Positions 24,843-34,527 of a stretch of DNA of 64,000 nt are shown here, piece by piece. Both the position numbers and the translations under genes were made by a program. This DNA comes from DASPKT01 sp035626475 (GTDB taxonomy: Bacteria > Pseudomonadota > Alphaproteobacteria > Azospirillales > Azospirillaceae), in contig DASPNP010000015.1 in assembly GCA_035626475.1 (NCBI GenBank), forward strand, positions 1-64,000. Reading direction: 5' to 3'. The notes under the pieces are model-generated. The model saw nothing but the letters and a program-made list of their open reading frames with translations. It had not been told where the DNA came from and made no database searches. Positions within the stretch are counted from its first letter, which is position 1. Every line of letters starts with the position of its first letter.

Positions 24843-25508
24843 TCAGGAGAAGAGGGCGGCCAGCGCGGCGATGAAGCCGCCCGACAGGGCGACCGTGAAG
24901 GCGGAGGCGGCCAGGGAGAGCACGGCGCCGATGGTGGTGGCGACGGCGTCCCGCTCCATCAGACCCAGCGCCAGCACCACGGCCGCGGCGCCGAGCGGGG
25001 CGTTGGTGAAGGGAATCGGCGGCAGGAGCAGCAGCGCCAGCAGCGTCACCAGCACGCCGGTGGCGATCTCCAGGATCCGGCCGCCCGGATCGTCCTCATG
25101 GGCGGCGTGGCGGAGGCCCAGCAGGCCGCGCGGGCGCAGCCAGCGCTCCAGCCGCTGCAGGACCGGCACCGCCCGCAGCAGCACCGCCCGCAGCGGCCCC
25201 GGCGGCAGCCGGCGATCGGCCAGGGCGCGGGGGAAGCTCGGATAGGGCTTGCCCCGGGCCATGCCGATTCCCAGCACGATCATGGGCGTGCCGAACAGGG
25301 CGCCGAAACCGGGCGGGCCGGGGATGACCAGGGCCAGGGCGAATATCAGAAGCAGCAGACCGTAGGCGACCCGTCCGAGGCTCTCGGAGAGCTCGCCGAC
25401 GGTGGGTCCCGCCTCCGTCGCTTCCAGCTCCGCCGCGATGAGCCGCAGCCGTTCGGAGGTGCGGGGCGGCGGCTCGGCGGCGGTGGTGCCCATGGGTGTC
25501 GCTGTCAT
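24843..25508 (-). CDS. ExoD-family membrane protein
   Basis: 221 aa from ATG at 25508 (an ATG 15 nt further in is possible). Recognised by TVGELSESLGRVAYGLLLLI at the start, PGPPGFGALFGTPMIVLGI and the C-terminal hydrophobic pairs (ATGVLVTLLALLLLPPIPFT, AAAVVLALGLMERD). About four to five membrane spans. ExoD proteins were linked to exopolysaccharide in rhizobia, but the biochemical role is unclear. Monocistronic. Confidence 0.88.
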   Translation of the reverse strand: MTATPMGTTAAEPPPRTSERLRLIAAELEATEAGPTVGELSESLGRVAYGLLLLIFALALVIPGPPGFGALFGTPMIVLGIGMARGKPYPSFPRALADRRLPPGPLRAVLLRAVPVLQRLERWLRPRGLLGLRHAAHEDDPGGRILEIATGVLVTLLALLLLPPIPFTNAPLGAAAVVLALGLMERDAVATTIGAVLSLAASAFTVALSGGFIAALAALFS

Positions 25509-25587
25509 CCAGGAAAGATGGGGTCGCCCCCGTCCGGATACCAATGACATTCCGAAGACCGCCCGGAAAGGACCGTGGCGCGCCGGG

Positions 25588-25872
25588 TCACCCGCCGAGG
25601 TCGGCGATGCCGACGACGGTCAGCCCGTTCAGCACCGTGCCCAGGTCGCCGAAGGACGTGCCGGTCCGGTAGACCGCCGCGCCGGAGGCGTCGTTGCGGA
25701 AGACAAGGTCGCCCTTGCCCGACCCGTCGTTGCCGCCCGCGCGGTACAGCAAGTCATTCTCCGCACCCCCGGCGATGCTCTCATCGGCGGAGGACCCCTC
25801 GCGGGTGAGTAGCATCGTCCCCTCCCCCGCCGCGGCGGCGGACTGCGGCGTGAGGTCCACGGGCTTGGACAT
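25588..25872 (-). CDS. Small acidic protein with RTX-like calcium-binding repeat
   Basis: 94 aa from ATG at 25872 with AAGGAT upstream. The central part (SIAGGAENDLLYRAGGNDGS) resembles two imperfect GGxGxDxLx nonapeptides of hemolysin-type calcium-binding proteins. No signal peptide, which is also usual for RTX-type secretion. Too short to be a complete toxin or adhesin; it could be a fragment or a stand-alone small protein. Confidence 0.5.
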   Translation of the reverse strand: MSKPVDLTPQSAAAAGEGTMLLTREGSSADESIAGGAENDLLYRAGGNDGSGKGDLVFRNDASGAAVYRTGTSFGDLGTVLNGLTVVGIADLGG

Positions 25873-26070
25873 GGAGCGGATCCTTTCGCCGTGCGGGCGC
25901 AACGAGGACGCCGCCTGCCGGGCAGGCGGCCCACGCGGACGCACGTCCTAGCTACCCACGCCCATGCGCGGGGCCGGGTCCCGCTTCCGCCGGTTGCGGG
26001 CGGGAAGAGCCTTCGCCATATGGCCCGGATCGACGGCGTGCCGGGAAGCACACCAGCAACGGAACGACCC

Positions 26071-27057
26071 ATGGCCGACATCTCCATCCTCGACCTCGTC
26101 CGCGTCACCCAGGCGACGGACGCGCGCGGCGCGCTGGACAATGCCCGCGACCTCGCCCGCCATGCCGAGGGCTGGGGGTTCAGGCGCTTCTGGGTGGCCG
26201 AGCACCACAACATGCCGGGCATCGCCAGCGCCGCGACCGCACTGGTGGTGCAGCACGTCGCCGCCGGGACCGAGCGCATCCGCGTCGGCGCCGGCGGCAT
26301 CATGCTGCCGAACCACGCGCCGCTGGTCATCGCCGAGCAGTTCGGCACACTGGCGCGCCTCTTCCCCGGCCGCATCGATCTGGGGCTCGGCCGCGCGCCC
26401 GGCACCGACCAGCTGACGCTGCGCGCACTCCGCCGCACGCCGCAGGCCGCCGACCAGTTCCCTCAGGACGTGCTGGAACTGCAGGCCTATTTCGCGCCGG
26501 CGGAGCCCGGCCAGCGCATCCAGGCGGTGCCGGCCGCCGGGACGGAGGTGCCGCTGTGGATCCTGGGCTCCAGCACCTATGGTGCCATGCTGGCGGCGGA
26601 GCTGGGTCTTCCCTACGCCTTCGCCTCGCATTTCGCGCCGGACCAGCTGCTGAACGCGCTGGACATCTACCGCGCCCGCTTCAAGCCGTCGGAACAGCTG
26701 GCGAAATCCTACGCGATCGTCGGCGTCAACATCGTCGCGGCGGAGAACGACGCCGAGGCGCGGCGGCTGCACACCACCCAGCAGATGTCCTTCGCCGACC
26801 TGTTCCGCGGCGCCCGCGGCCTGGCCAAGCCGCCGATCGACGACATCGAGGCCTACTGGTCGCCGGAGGAGAAGCGGCAGGCCATGCACATGCTGGCCCG
26901 CTCCATCGTCGGCTCGGTCGCAACGGTGCGCAAGGGCATGCGGGCGCTGCTGGACGAGACGCATGCCGACGAGCTGATCATAGTCTCCGATGTCTTCGAC
27001 CATGGGGCGCGGCTGCGCTCCTACGCGCTGATCGCCGAGGCGGCCGCAGGCCTTTGA
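26071..27057 (+). CDS. LLM-class flavin-dependent oxidoreductase
   Basis: 328 aa; ATG at 26071 gives the standard family opening (MADISILDLVRVTQ). Luciferase-like alpha/beta-barrel with RFWVAEHHNMPGIASAA, RIRVGAGGIMLPNHAPL and LFPGRIDLGLGRAPGTD, hallmarks of the MsnO8/YhbW subgroup of the family. Probably uses FMNH2 to oxidise an unknown small molecule in the cytoplasm. Convergent with the LysR gene, 9 nt apart. Confidence 0.93.
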   Translation: MADISILDLVRVTQATDARGALDNARDLARHAEGWGFRRFWVAEHHNMPGIASAATALVVQHVAAGTERIRVGAGGIMLPNHAPLVIAEQFGTLARLFPGRIDLGLGRAPGTDQLTLRALRRTPQAADQFPQDVLELQAYFAPAEPGQRIQAVPAAGTEVPLWILGSSTYGAMLAAELGLPYAFASHFAPDQLLNALDIYRARFKPSEQLAKSYAIVGVNIVAAENDAEARRLHTTQQMSFADLFRGARGLAKPPIDDIEAYWSPEEKRQAMHMLARSIVGSVATVRKGMRALLDETHADELIIVSDVFDHGARLRSYALIAEAAAGL

Positions 27058-27066
27058 GCCGCCGGG

Positions 27067-27969
27067 TCAGCTCCCCGGCGCGGCGCAGACCTCGCGGACG
27101 CACGCCCGCAGCCAGCGATGCGCCGGGTCGGCATCCATCCTGGGGTGCCAGATCAGGGAGATGGCGAGTTCCGGCACCGGGAAGGGCAGCTCGAAGCTGA
27201 CCATCCCCGCCCGCAGCGGCCCCGTGTGCCGCTCCGGCACGGTGGCGACGAGGTCGCCACCCCGGGCGAGCGCCAGGGCCGCGGCGAAGCCGTCCACGCT
27301 CGCGGCGATCTCCCGTTGGAGGCCCAGCGCCGCCAGCGCCGCGTCGACCGGCCCGCCCTCGACGCCGCGCCGGGACACGAGCACATGCCGGCCCTCATCC
27401 GCGAAGCGCGCCGGCGTCATCTCTCCCCGCAGCAGCGGATGGCCCGGCCGCACGGCGCCGACGAACCGGTCGTGGAACAGCGCCTGGGCGCGCAGCTCCG
27501 GCCCCATCCCCTCCCCCACGACCCCCGTCTCCAGATCGGCGGTGCCGTCGCGCAGGCGGCCGCTGTCGCGGTCGGGCTTCAGCACGAAGCGCAGGCGCAC
27601 GCCGGGCGCCTCCCGGCCCACCCGCGCCAGCAGGGCCGCGCCGAAGCTCTCGACGAAGCCGTCCCTGACCCACAGGGTGAAGGTCCGGTGCAACTCCCCG
27701 ATGTCCGGCGCCTCGACCGGGCGCAGCACGGCCTCCGCCTCCCGCACCAGCTCGCCGACCCGGCCGCGCAGCGCCAGCGCCCGGGGGGTGGGCACCAGGC
27801 CGCGGCCCGCCTTCACCAGCAGCGGGTCGCCGGTCGCCTCGCGCAGCCGCGCCAGCGCCCGGCTCATGGCCGAGGGGCTGAGCCGCAGCCGGCGCGCGGC
27901 GCCGGCGACGCTGCCCTCGGACAGAAGTACGTCGAGCGTGACGAGAAGGTTCAAATCGGGGTGGGCCAT
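27067..27969 (-). CDS. LysR-family transcriptional regulator
   Basis: 300 aa. N-terminal winged helix-turn-helix (LDVLLSEGSVAGAARRLRLS, then SPSAMSRALARLREATGDPL) and a type 2 periplasmic-binding-like effector domain. It is divergent from the MFS gene with a 124-nt gap, the classic layout for a LysR protein controlling its neighbour. Confidence 0.93.
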   Translation of the reverse strand: MAHPDLNLLVTLDVLLSEGSVAGAARRLRLSPSAMSRALARLREATGDPLLVKAGRGLVPTPRALALRGRVGELVREAEAVLRPVEAPDIGELHRTFTLWVRDGFVESFGAALLARVGREAPGVRLRFVLKPDRDSGRLRDGTADLETGVVGEGMGPELRAQALFHDRFVGAVRPGHPLLRGEMTPARFADEGRHVLVSRRGVEGGPVDAALAALGLQREIAASVDGFAAALALARGGDLVATVPERHTGPLRAGMVSFELPFPVPELAISLIWHPRMDADPAHRWLRACVREVCAAPGS

Positions 27970-28093
27970 GCCGCGATCATAGCGCGATACATGGCGCCAG
28001 ACGCAACGGTCGAGTGCAATCCGTGCGTCTTCCGCCCCCTATGCCGCCGGCCTAGCCTGTGTGCGAAACGAGCCCCAGGGAAGGAAGACCGCC

Positions 28094-29362
28094 ATGCCGC
28101 CAGCCGCATCCGACGCCGTCGAAGAAGCCGCCGTCCGCCGCACCCTCGCCGCCCTCGCCCTGCCGCTGCTCCTCGCCTCGCTCGGCACCAGCGGCGCCAA
28201 TGTGGCGCTGCCGGCCATCGCGCGGGACTTGGCGGCCCCCTTCGGCCAGGTGCAATGGATCGTGCTGGCCTATCTCCTGGCGATGACGGCCCTGGTCGTC
28301 GGCGCCGGGCGGCTGGGCGATCTCTGGGGACGCCGGCGCCTGCTGCTGGCCGGTCTGGCGCTGTTCACGGCGGCCTCGGCCCTGTGCGGCATGGCCCCGT
28401 CCACAGGCTGGCTGGTGGCGGCGCGCGCGGCGCAGGGTCTGGGCGCCGCCGCCATGATGGCCCTGTCCACGGCGCTGGTCGGCGACGCCCTGCCCCGGGA
28501 GCGGACGGGCCGTGCCATGGGGCTGCTCGGCACCGTGTCCGCCCTGGGCACGGCCGCCGGCCCGCCGCTGGGCGGGGTGCTCCTGGAATGGCTGGACTGG
28601 CGGGCCCTGTTCCTCGCCATGGTGCCGCTGGGCGCCGCGGCCCTGGTGCTGGCCTGGCGGGGGCTGCCGGCCGACCGGGCCGTCGGGTCGGGAGGCACGG
28701 CGTCGCCCGGGGCTTGGCCGGCGCTGCTGCGCGATCCCGCCCTGGCCGCCGGCGTCGCCATGGGCATCCCGGCCGCCGCGTCGGTCATGGCGAGCCTGGT
28801 GGTCGGGCCCTTCCACCTCTCCGGCGGGCTGCGGCTGGATGCGGCCTCGGTCGGCGCCGTCATGGCGGCGGGCCCGGCCGCGGCGGCGCTGGGCGGGGTA
28901 CCGGCGGGCCGGGCGGTGGACCGGTTCGGCGCGCCCCGGGTGCGCATGGCCGGGCTGGCGCTGATGATGGCGGGCGCGTCGCTGCTGGCCTGGGTGGCGA
29001 GCCGCTCCGGCGTGGCCGCCTATGTCGCCGCGCTGGTGACGCTGACCCTGGGCTATGCGCTGTTCCAGGCGGCCAACACCACGGCGGTGATGACGGCGGT
29101 GGCGGCCGACCGGCGGGGCGTCGCGTCCGGCCTGCTGGCGCTGTCGCGCAATCTTGGCCTGATCGCCGGGGCGTCGCTGATGGCGGCGCTGTTCGCGGCC
29201 GGGTCGGGCGCGGCCGATCCCGCGACGGCGGGCGCCGCGGCCATCGCCTCGGGCATGCGCGCCAGCTTCGGCGCGGCGGCGCTGGTCCTGGCGGCGACCC
29301 TCGTCCTGTCGGGGCTGGCGGGACGGATCAGCGCGCTCCGGCCACGGGCTCCAGTTCGGTGA
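28094..29362 (+). CDS. MFS drug efflux transporter (DHA2-like)
   Basis: 422 aa from ATG at 28094, after AGGGAAGGAAG; the upstream ATG at 28061 is less well placed. About twelve to fourteen hydrophobic segments. Family signatures: ANVALPAIARDLAAPFGQVQ in the first span and RLGDLWGRRRLLLAG in the first cytoplasmic loop. Expected to export a drug or metabolite using the proton gradient. Probably regulated by the divergent LysR protein. Its 3' end overlaps the convergent DUF6491-like gene by 35 nt. Confidence 0.9.
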   Translation: MPPAASDAVEEAAVRRTLAALALPLLLASLGTSGANVALPAIARDLAAPFGQVQWIVLAYLLAMTALVVGAGRLGDLWGRRRLLLAGLALFTAASALCGMAPSTGWLVAARAAQGLGAAAMMALSTALVGDALPRERTGRAMGLLGTVSALGTAAGPPLGGVLLEWLDWRALFLAMVPLGAAALVLAWRGLPADRAVGSGGTASPGAWPALLRDPALAAGVAMGIPAAASVMASLVVGPFHLSGGLRLDAASVGAVMAAGPAAAALGGVPAGRAVDRFGAPRVRMAGLALMMAGASLLAWVASRSGVAAYVAALVTLTLGYALFQAANTTAVMTAVAADRRGVASGLLALSRNLGLIAGASLMAALFAAGSGAADPATAGAAAIASGMRASFGAAALVLAATLVLSGLAGRISALRPRAPVR

Positions 29363-29669
29363 CGGCGACGCGGACAGGGACGGCGGTGCCGGCGCTGCCG
29401 ATGACCTCGATGTCGCGGGCGCCGCAGATCGGACCGCCGCGCGCCGCGAAGCCGACCGTGTCCAGCGGCCCGAGATTGACCTGCGGCCGGGCGAGTGTCA
29501 GCCGGTAGCGGTCGGACGACCCGACCCGGATTTCGATGGTGCTCGCATCCACCACCCTGCTGTTGCGGATCTCGCCCAGGTCGAAGCAGCTCCGCTCCCC
29601 GGCCGCGGCACCGGCGGGGGCGGCGAGGATGGCGAGCAGAAGCGTCAGGGCGCGGACGGGCGGACTCAT
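29328..29669 (-). CDS. Small exported protein (DUF6491-like)
   Basis: 113 aa from ATG at 29669 with GGAG 8 nt upstream. Signal peptide 1-25 (ALTLLLAILAAPAGAAAG). Mature part SCFDLGEIRNSRVVDASTIE and PICGARDIEVIG, matching the DUF6491 pattern: a Cys near the start, a YRLTL strand and a second Cys. Function unknown. Confidence 0.75.
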   Translation of the reverse strand: MSPPVRALTLLLAILAAPAGAAAGERSCFDLGEIRNSRVVDASTIEIRVGSSDRYRLTLARPQVNLGPLDTVGFAARGGPICGARDIEVIGSAGTAVPVRVAVTELEPVAGAR

Positions 29670-29781
29670 GGAACGGCTCCGGGGCGGTATGTGCCTGCCC
29701 ATCATATGGCGACGCGCCGCCGCCGGGGAACGGGGGCCGCAGGGTTCGGCCGCGCCGCGCGTATAAGCTCTAGTGCCGTAA

Positions 29782-30072
29782 TCGGGCTTCCGGCAGGCCT
29801 TCCTCGGCGCGCTGGCGGATGTCGACAATGCGCTCTCCGCCCGAGCCGAGCTGTCTGCCCAAGCCGGGCTGCAGGCCCGCGCGCTGGCCGCCGCCCGCGA
29901 GGTGGAGCGCATCCTCGAGGTGCGCTACCGGGCTGGCGCCGTCGCGCTGCGCCTCTGGCTGGACGCCCAGGAGCGCCGCCGCTCCGCCGAGATCGCGCTG
30001 GCCCAGACCAGGCTCGACCTGCTGGTCAACCAGGTCAGGCTGTACCAGGCGCTGGGCGGCGGGATGCGCTAG
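29782..30072 (+). pseudogene. C-terminal remnant of a NodT-type outer-membrane efflux channel
   Basis: About 96 codons, open only from just after a stop at 29779 and ending at TAG 30070. The translation (FRQAFLGALADVDNALSAR, EVRYRAGAVALRLWLDAQE, VRLYQALGGGMR) is the C-terminal helical hairpin of NodT/OprM-type channels. There is no start and no N-terminal three quarters, so the gene is broken. It was probably once partnered with a transporter; the neighbouring genes show none. Confidence 0.75.
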
Positions 30073-30162
30073 GCCGCCCTGCCGTGCGCCCTAGCCCGGA
30101 CGGCTGAGCGGCGCCATATGTGCTGCGGTGCTACAAAGCCCGTCACCCCTCGACCGGGAACG

Positions 30163-33100
30163 ATGTTGACCGCCTTGCCGCCTGACCTCCACCAGGAGCA
30201 TCCCGCCGACGCCACCGCCTTTCCGGCCGACGCCGACCGGCAGCGGCTGCGCGCGGCCCTGCGCCACTCCAGGCTGCTCGTCTATAACTGCGACACCGAG
30301 CTCCGCTACACCTGGATCGCCAACCCGGCCAAGTTCTTCACGCCCGAGCGGCTGATCGGCCGGCGCGACGACGAGTTGACGGATCCCGCCAATGTCGCGG
30401 ACCTCATCCGCCTCAAGCGCGAGGTGCTGGAGAGCGGGGTGCCGGCCGGGCGCGAGCTGCTGCTGGTGGTGGGCGGCGAGACGCGCTGGTACGAGGCCCA
30501 TGCCGAGCCGCTGCTCGACGAGTCCGGGGCGGTGGTGGGGCTGACCGTCTCCGCCATGGACATCACCGACCGCCGCCGCGCCGAGGAGGAGCGCCAGCGC
30601 CTGCTGGCCGATCTGGAGGCAGAGCGCTCGCTGCTGCGCGCGGTCACCGAGCAGATGCCGGCCGGCCTGATCGTGGCCGAGGGGCCAAGCGGCCGGATCG
30701 TCACCTACAACCGCATGGCCGAGCTGATCCTGGGCCACCCCGCCATCCCCGGCGAGGGGATCGGCGACTATGGCGCCTTTGGCGGCCTGCATCCCGACGG
30801 CCGGCCCTTCGCGCCCGAGGAGTACCCCACCGCCCGGGCGCTGCTGCGGGGCGAGCCGGTGCACCAGCAGGAGTTCCAGTACCGCCGGGGCGACGGCACC
30901 CTCACCCACATCTCGGTCAGCGCCGCCCCGCTCTGGCGCCCCGACGACCCGCCGGACGGCCCGCCGGCCGCCGCCGTCTGCGCCTTCGTCGACGTCAGCG
31001 CCCGCCGCCGGGCGGAGGCGGAGCTGCGCGAGGCCGAGGCGCGGCTGCAGCTGGCGCAGGAGGTGGGCGGCATCGGCTCCTGGGAGTACGACACGGTCAC
31101 AGGCCAGGGTCACTGGTCGCCCTCCACCTTCCGCCTCTACGGCCGCGATCCCGAGACCTGGCGCCCCTCCTTCGAGGGCTGGCAGTCCTGCATCCATCCG
31201 GAGGACCGCGAGCGGGCCCGGGCGGCCGTGAGCCGCATCGTCATGGAGAAGGTGCCGCTCGACCACGAGTTCCGCGTGGTGATGCCCGACGGATCGGTGC
31301 GCTGGGTGCTGAGTCGCAACCGGCCGGAGATGGATGCCCAGGGCAACCTGCTGCGCATCCGCGGCTCCGACATCGACATCACCGAGCGGCGCCAGACCGA
31401 GGCGGCGCTGCAGGAGAGCGAGGCGCGGTTCCGCGACATGGCGGACGGCGCGCCGGTCATGGTCTGGGTCACCGACGCGTCCGGCCACTGCACCTACCTG
31501 AACCGCGCCTGGTGCGAGTTCACCGGCCAGACCGAGGAGCAAGGCCACGGGCTGGGCTGGCTGGACGCCACGCATCCCGACGACAAGGAGATGGCGGAGC
31601 GCATCTTCCTGGACGCCAACGCCCGCCGCGCGCCCTTCCGGGTCGAGTACCGGCTGCGCCGCGCCGACGGGACCTACCGCTGGACCATCGACGCGGCGGC
31701 ACCCCGCTTCGGGGCCGACGGCGAGTATCTGGGCTATGTCGGCTCGGTCATCGACATCACCGAGCACAAGGAGGCCGAGGCCGCGCTGCGCGAAGGCGAG
31801 GAGCGCTTCCGCACCATGGCGAACCTCATCCCCTCGCTGATCTGGCTGGGCGATCCCGAGGGCAACATCACCTACCTGAACGACCGCTGGTACGAGTATT
31901 CCGGCCAGACGCCGGAGACGGCGATGCCGTCCGGCTGGTTCGACACGGTGCATCCCGACGACCAGCCCGTCGTGACCGAGCGCTGGACCTCGGCGCTGCG
32001 ATCGGGCGCGCCCTACTCCCTGGACATCCGCTTCCGCCGCCACGATGGCGTCTACCGCTGGTACGTGGCGCGCGCCCTGCCCTTGCGCGGCGCGGACGGG
32101 CGGATCACCGGCTGGTTCGGCATCGACACCGACATCCATGACCTGAAGGTCGCGCAGGAGGAGCTGACGCTGCTGAACGCCTCGCTGGAGGAGCGCGTCC
32201 GCGCGGAGGTGGAGGAGCGCCAGCGCGCCCAGGCGGCGCTGCTGCAGGCGCAGAAGGTGGAGGCGCTGGGCCAGCTGACCGGCGGCGTCGCGCACGACTT
32301 CAACAATCTGCTGCAGGCCATCTCCGGCTGCCTGCACCTGGTGGAGCGCCGCACCGCCGGCAACGCGCAGGTGAAGCCGCTGCTGGAGGCGGGCTACCAG
32401 GCGGTGGACCGCGGCTCCAAGCTGGTGCAGCAGCTCCTGACCTTCGCGCGGCGCCAGCAGCTTCACCCGGAACCCGTGGCGATCCGCGACCGGGTGCTGG
32501 CGATGAACGACCTGCTGACCCGGGCGTTGCGCGCCGACATCCATCTGGAACTGGATTTCGAGCCGGGCCTGTGGACGGCGGAGGTGGACGCGCTGCAGTT
32601 CGAGCTGGCGCTGATCAACCTGACCGTGAACGCCCGCGACGCCATGCCCGAGGGCGGCCGCCTGCGCATCAGCGCCGTCAACGAGAGGCTGCCGCCCGGC
32701 CATCCCTCGGGCCTGACCGGCGAGTTCGTGCGGATATCCGTGGCCGATACCGGCAGCGGCATGCCGCCGGCCGTGGCCGCCCGCGCCTTCGACCCCTTCT
32801 TCACCACCAAGGAGGTCGGCAAGGGCACGGGTCTGGGCCTGAGCCAGGTCTACGGCCTCGCCAGCCAGTCGGGCGGCACCGCCTGGATCGACACGGCGCC
32901 CGGCATGGGCACGACCGTTACCATGCTGCTGCGCCGGACCGAGGAGTCGGTGCGGGCCGACGCCGCCGGCAGCGCCGCCCTGTCCGGCACGGCGCGCAGC
33001 GGCCGGGTGATGCTGGTGGAGGACGACCCGATCGTCGCCGCCACCGTGTCGGCCTCGCTGGAGGAGGCCGGCTACACGGTGCTGCGCTGCCCCACCGCCG

Positions 33101-33351
33101 ACGCGGCGCTGGAACGGCTGGCGACGGAGCCGGTCGACCTGGTCTTCAGCGACGTGGTCATGCCCGGCGAGATGAGCGGCGTCGACCTCGCCAACGCCGT
33201 CAAGCGCCGCTTCCCCACCCTGCCCGTCATCCTCAGCACCGGCTACAGCGAGGAGGTCGCCCGCACCCCCGGCGTCCAGGTCCTGGGCAAGCCCTACCAG
33301 CTGAGCGACCTGGTGCGCATGGTGGAGCGGGCGCTGGCGGTGAGGGTGTGA
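30163..33351 (+). CDS. Five-PAS hybrid sensor histidine kinase
   Basis: 1062 aa from ATG at 30163; an upstream ATG at 30118 lacks a ribosome site. No membrane span, so cytoplasmic. Five PAS domains in tandem (about 25-140, 150-280, 295-415, 425-545, 550-675), the last three of the PAS_3 type. Then a coiled coil, the phosphorylated His711 in GGVAHDFNNLLQ, an ATPase with DTGSGMP and TGLGLSQVYG, and a receiver domain (about 945-1060) with Asp997 in LVFSDVVMPG and Lys in LGKPY. Phosphate would go on to an unknown partner. No response regulator lies next to it. Confidence 0.93.
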   Translation: MLTALPPDLHQEHPADATAFPADADRQRLRAALRHSRLLVYNCDTELRYTWIANPAKFFTPERLIGRRDDELTDPANVADLIRLKREVLESGVPAGRELLLVVGGETRWYEAHAEPLLDESGAVVGLTVSAMDITDRRRAEEERQRLLADLEAERSLLRAVTEQMPAGLIVAEGPSGRIVTYNRMAELILGHPAIPGEGIGDYGAFGGLHPDGRPFAPEEYPTARALLRGEPVHQQEFQYRRGDGTLTHISVSAAPLWRPDDPPDGPPAAAVCAFVDVSARRRAEAELREAEARLQLAQEVGGIGSWEYDTVTGQGHWSPSTFRLYGRDPETWRPSFEGWQSCIHPEDRERARAAVSRIVMEKVPLDHEFRVVMPDGSVRWVLSRNRPEMDAQGNLLRIRGSDIDITERRQTEAALQESEARFRDMADGAPVMVWVTDASGHCTYLNRAWCEFTGQTEEQGHGLGWLDATHPDDKEMAERIFLDANARRAPFRVEYRLRRADGTYRWTIDAAAPRFGADGEYLGYVGSVIDITEHKEAEAALREGEERFRTMANLIPSLIWLGDPEGNITYLNDRWYEYSGQTPETAMPSGWFDTVHPDDQPVVTERWTSALRSGAPYSLDIRFRRHDGVYRWYVARALPLRGADGRITGWFGIDTDIHDLKVAQEELTLLNASLEERVRAEVEERQRAQAALLQAQKVEALGQLTGGVAHDFNNLLQAISGCLHLVERRTAGNAQVKPLLEAGYQAVDRGSKLVQQLLTFARRQQLHPEPVAIRDRVLAMNDLLTRALRADIHLELDFEPGLWTAEVDALQFELALINLTVNARDAMPEGGRLRISAVNERLPPGHPSGLTGEFVRISVADTGSGMPPAVAARAFDPFFTTKEVGKGTGLGLSQVYGLASQSGGTAWIDTAPGMGTTVTMLLRRTEESVRADAAGSAALSGTARSGRVMLVEDDPIVAATVSASLEEAGYTVLRCPTADAALERLATEPVDLVFSDVVMPGEMSGVDLANAVKRRFPTLPVILSTGYSEEVARTPGVQVLGKPYQLSDLVRMVERALAVRV

Positions 33352-33356
33352 GGCAA

Positions 33357-33553
33357 ATCCCTCTCCCCTTGAGGGAGAGGGATGGGACCCGGCGCGACAG
33401 CGACGGGAGGGTGAGGGGTCGGCAGCCGAAGGCTGACGTTCTCTACCGCTATCCCAGGATCATCCGTCGAGAACGCCCGGCTGGGCGGTCGACCCCTCAT
33501 CCCCCCACGCCTTCGGCGCGGGCCCCACCCTTCTCCCTCAAGGGGAGAAGGAT
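33357..33553. repeat. 197-bp palindromic intergenic repeat, copy 1
   Basis: Begins with the self-complementary ATCCCTCTCCCC-TTGA-GGGAGAGGGAT and ends with CCTTCTCCCTCAAGGGGAGA. The interior is also arranged as an imperfect inverted repeat (GGGTC...GTTCTC / GAGAAC...GACCC). A second copy is at 55712..55909. It follows the kinase stop by 5 nt and may end its transcript. Confidence 0.85.
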
Positions 33554-33567
33554 AAGCAGGCAGCCCC

Positions 33568-34509
33568 TCACACTCGGAACAGCGCGATCACCAGGCCGGT
33601 GGTCAGGGCCGACAGGGCGGTGGAGACGACGATGGCGCCGGCCACCGGGGCGGTGTGCAGGCCGTAGCGCTGGGCCAGCAGGAAGACGTTGAACCCGGCG
33701 GGCAGCGAGGCGCAGGTGACGGCCACGCCCAGCTGCAGCGGCGGCAGGTCGAAGACATACCGGCCGGACAGCCAGACCAGCAGCGGCAGCAGCACCAGCT
33801 TGGCCCCGACCATCAGCCCGGTCCGCCCCAGCGCGTGGCCGACCTTCAGCCCCACCAGGCTGGCCCCCAGCGCGAAGAGCGAGCAGGGCACGGCCGAGCT
33901 GCCGGCCAGTTCCAATAGCCGATCCACCGGCTTCGGCAGCGCCAGCCCCGTCGCGGCGAAGACCAGGCCGGCGGCGATGGATGTCACCACCGGGTTCCTC
34001 AGCAGCGCCAGCGCCGTGCCCCCGGCCAGCGCCGCCAGCCCCCGCCCCTGCCCCCGCGCCCGGCCGGCCTCGATGAGCACCGTGCCGCCGCCCAGCAGCA
34101 CCAGCGCGTGGAAGGTGATGATCAGCAGCAGCTGCCGCAATCCCTCGGGACCGAAGGCGGCCAGCACCAGCGGCACGCCGACCAGCACCGTGTTGGAGAA
34201 GCTGGAGCCCAGCGTCAGCACCGTGGCGCCGGGCGTGTCCTCGCGGAACAGGGCGCGTGCGGCCGCGAAGGCCAGGGCGCAGGCGGCCAGCAATGCCGTG
34301 TAGTAGGCGCCCAGGATCGCCAGCTCGTCCGGTCCCGGCATGCCCTGGCGCGCCATGCTGCGGAACAGCAGGCAGGGCAGCGCCACGGTGAAGTTGAAGG
34401 TGCCCAGCGCCTCGGCGGCACCCGGCCCGAACAGGGGCGGCCGGCACAGGGCGAAGCCCGCCAGCACCAGCCCGAAGGCCGGCAGCACGATCTCGAGGAG
34501 GGGGGCCAT
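33568..34509 (-). CDS. AEC-family (auxin efflux carrier) transporter
   Basis: 313 aa, about ten hydrophobic segments. Family phrases: LEIVLPAFGLVLAGFALCR at the start, LGTFNFTVALPCLLFRSMAR, and the C-terminal AVTCASLPAGFNVFLLAQRY. Bacterial AEC proteins carry malate, malonate or other organic acids. It sits at the edge of the pectin region and may move uronate-derived acids, but it could equally be unrelated. Confidence 0.9.
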   Translation of the reverse strand: MAPLLEIVLPAFGLVLAGFALCRPPLFGPGAAEALGTFNFTVALPCLLFRSMARQGMPGPDELAILGAYYTALLAACALAFAAARALFREDTPGATVLTLGSSFSNTVLVGVPLVLAAFGPEGLRQLLLIITFHALVLLGGGTVLIEAGRARGQGRGLAALAGGTALALLRNPVVTSIAAGLVFAATGLALPKPVDRLLELAGSSAVPCSLFALGASLVGLKVGHALGRTGLMVGAKLVLLPLLVWLSGRYVFDLPPLQLGVAVTCASLPAGFNVFLLAQRYGLHTAPVAGAIVVSTALSALTTGLVIALFRV

Positions 34510-34527
34510 CAGATCAGGGGATCGTTC

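Noticed and set aside
30091..32703. 870-codon open frame opposite the sensor kinase
   Set aside because: Composition is repetitive Arg/Ala/Gly/Gln as in antisense of a G+C-rich gene, with no domain, while the plus strand encodes clear PAS domains.
33357..33553. Possible CRISPR or insertion sequence
   Set aside because: Repeats are palindromic and occur only twice, with no spacer array and no transposase.
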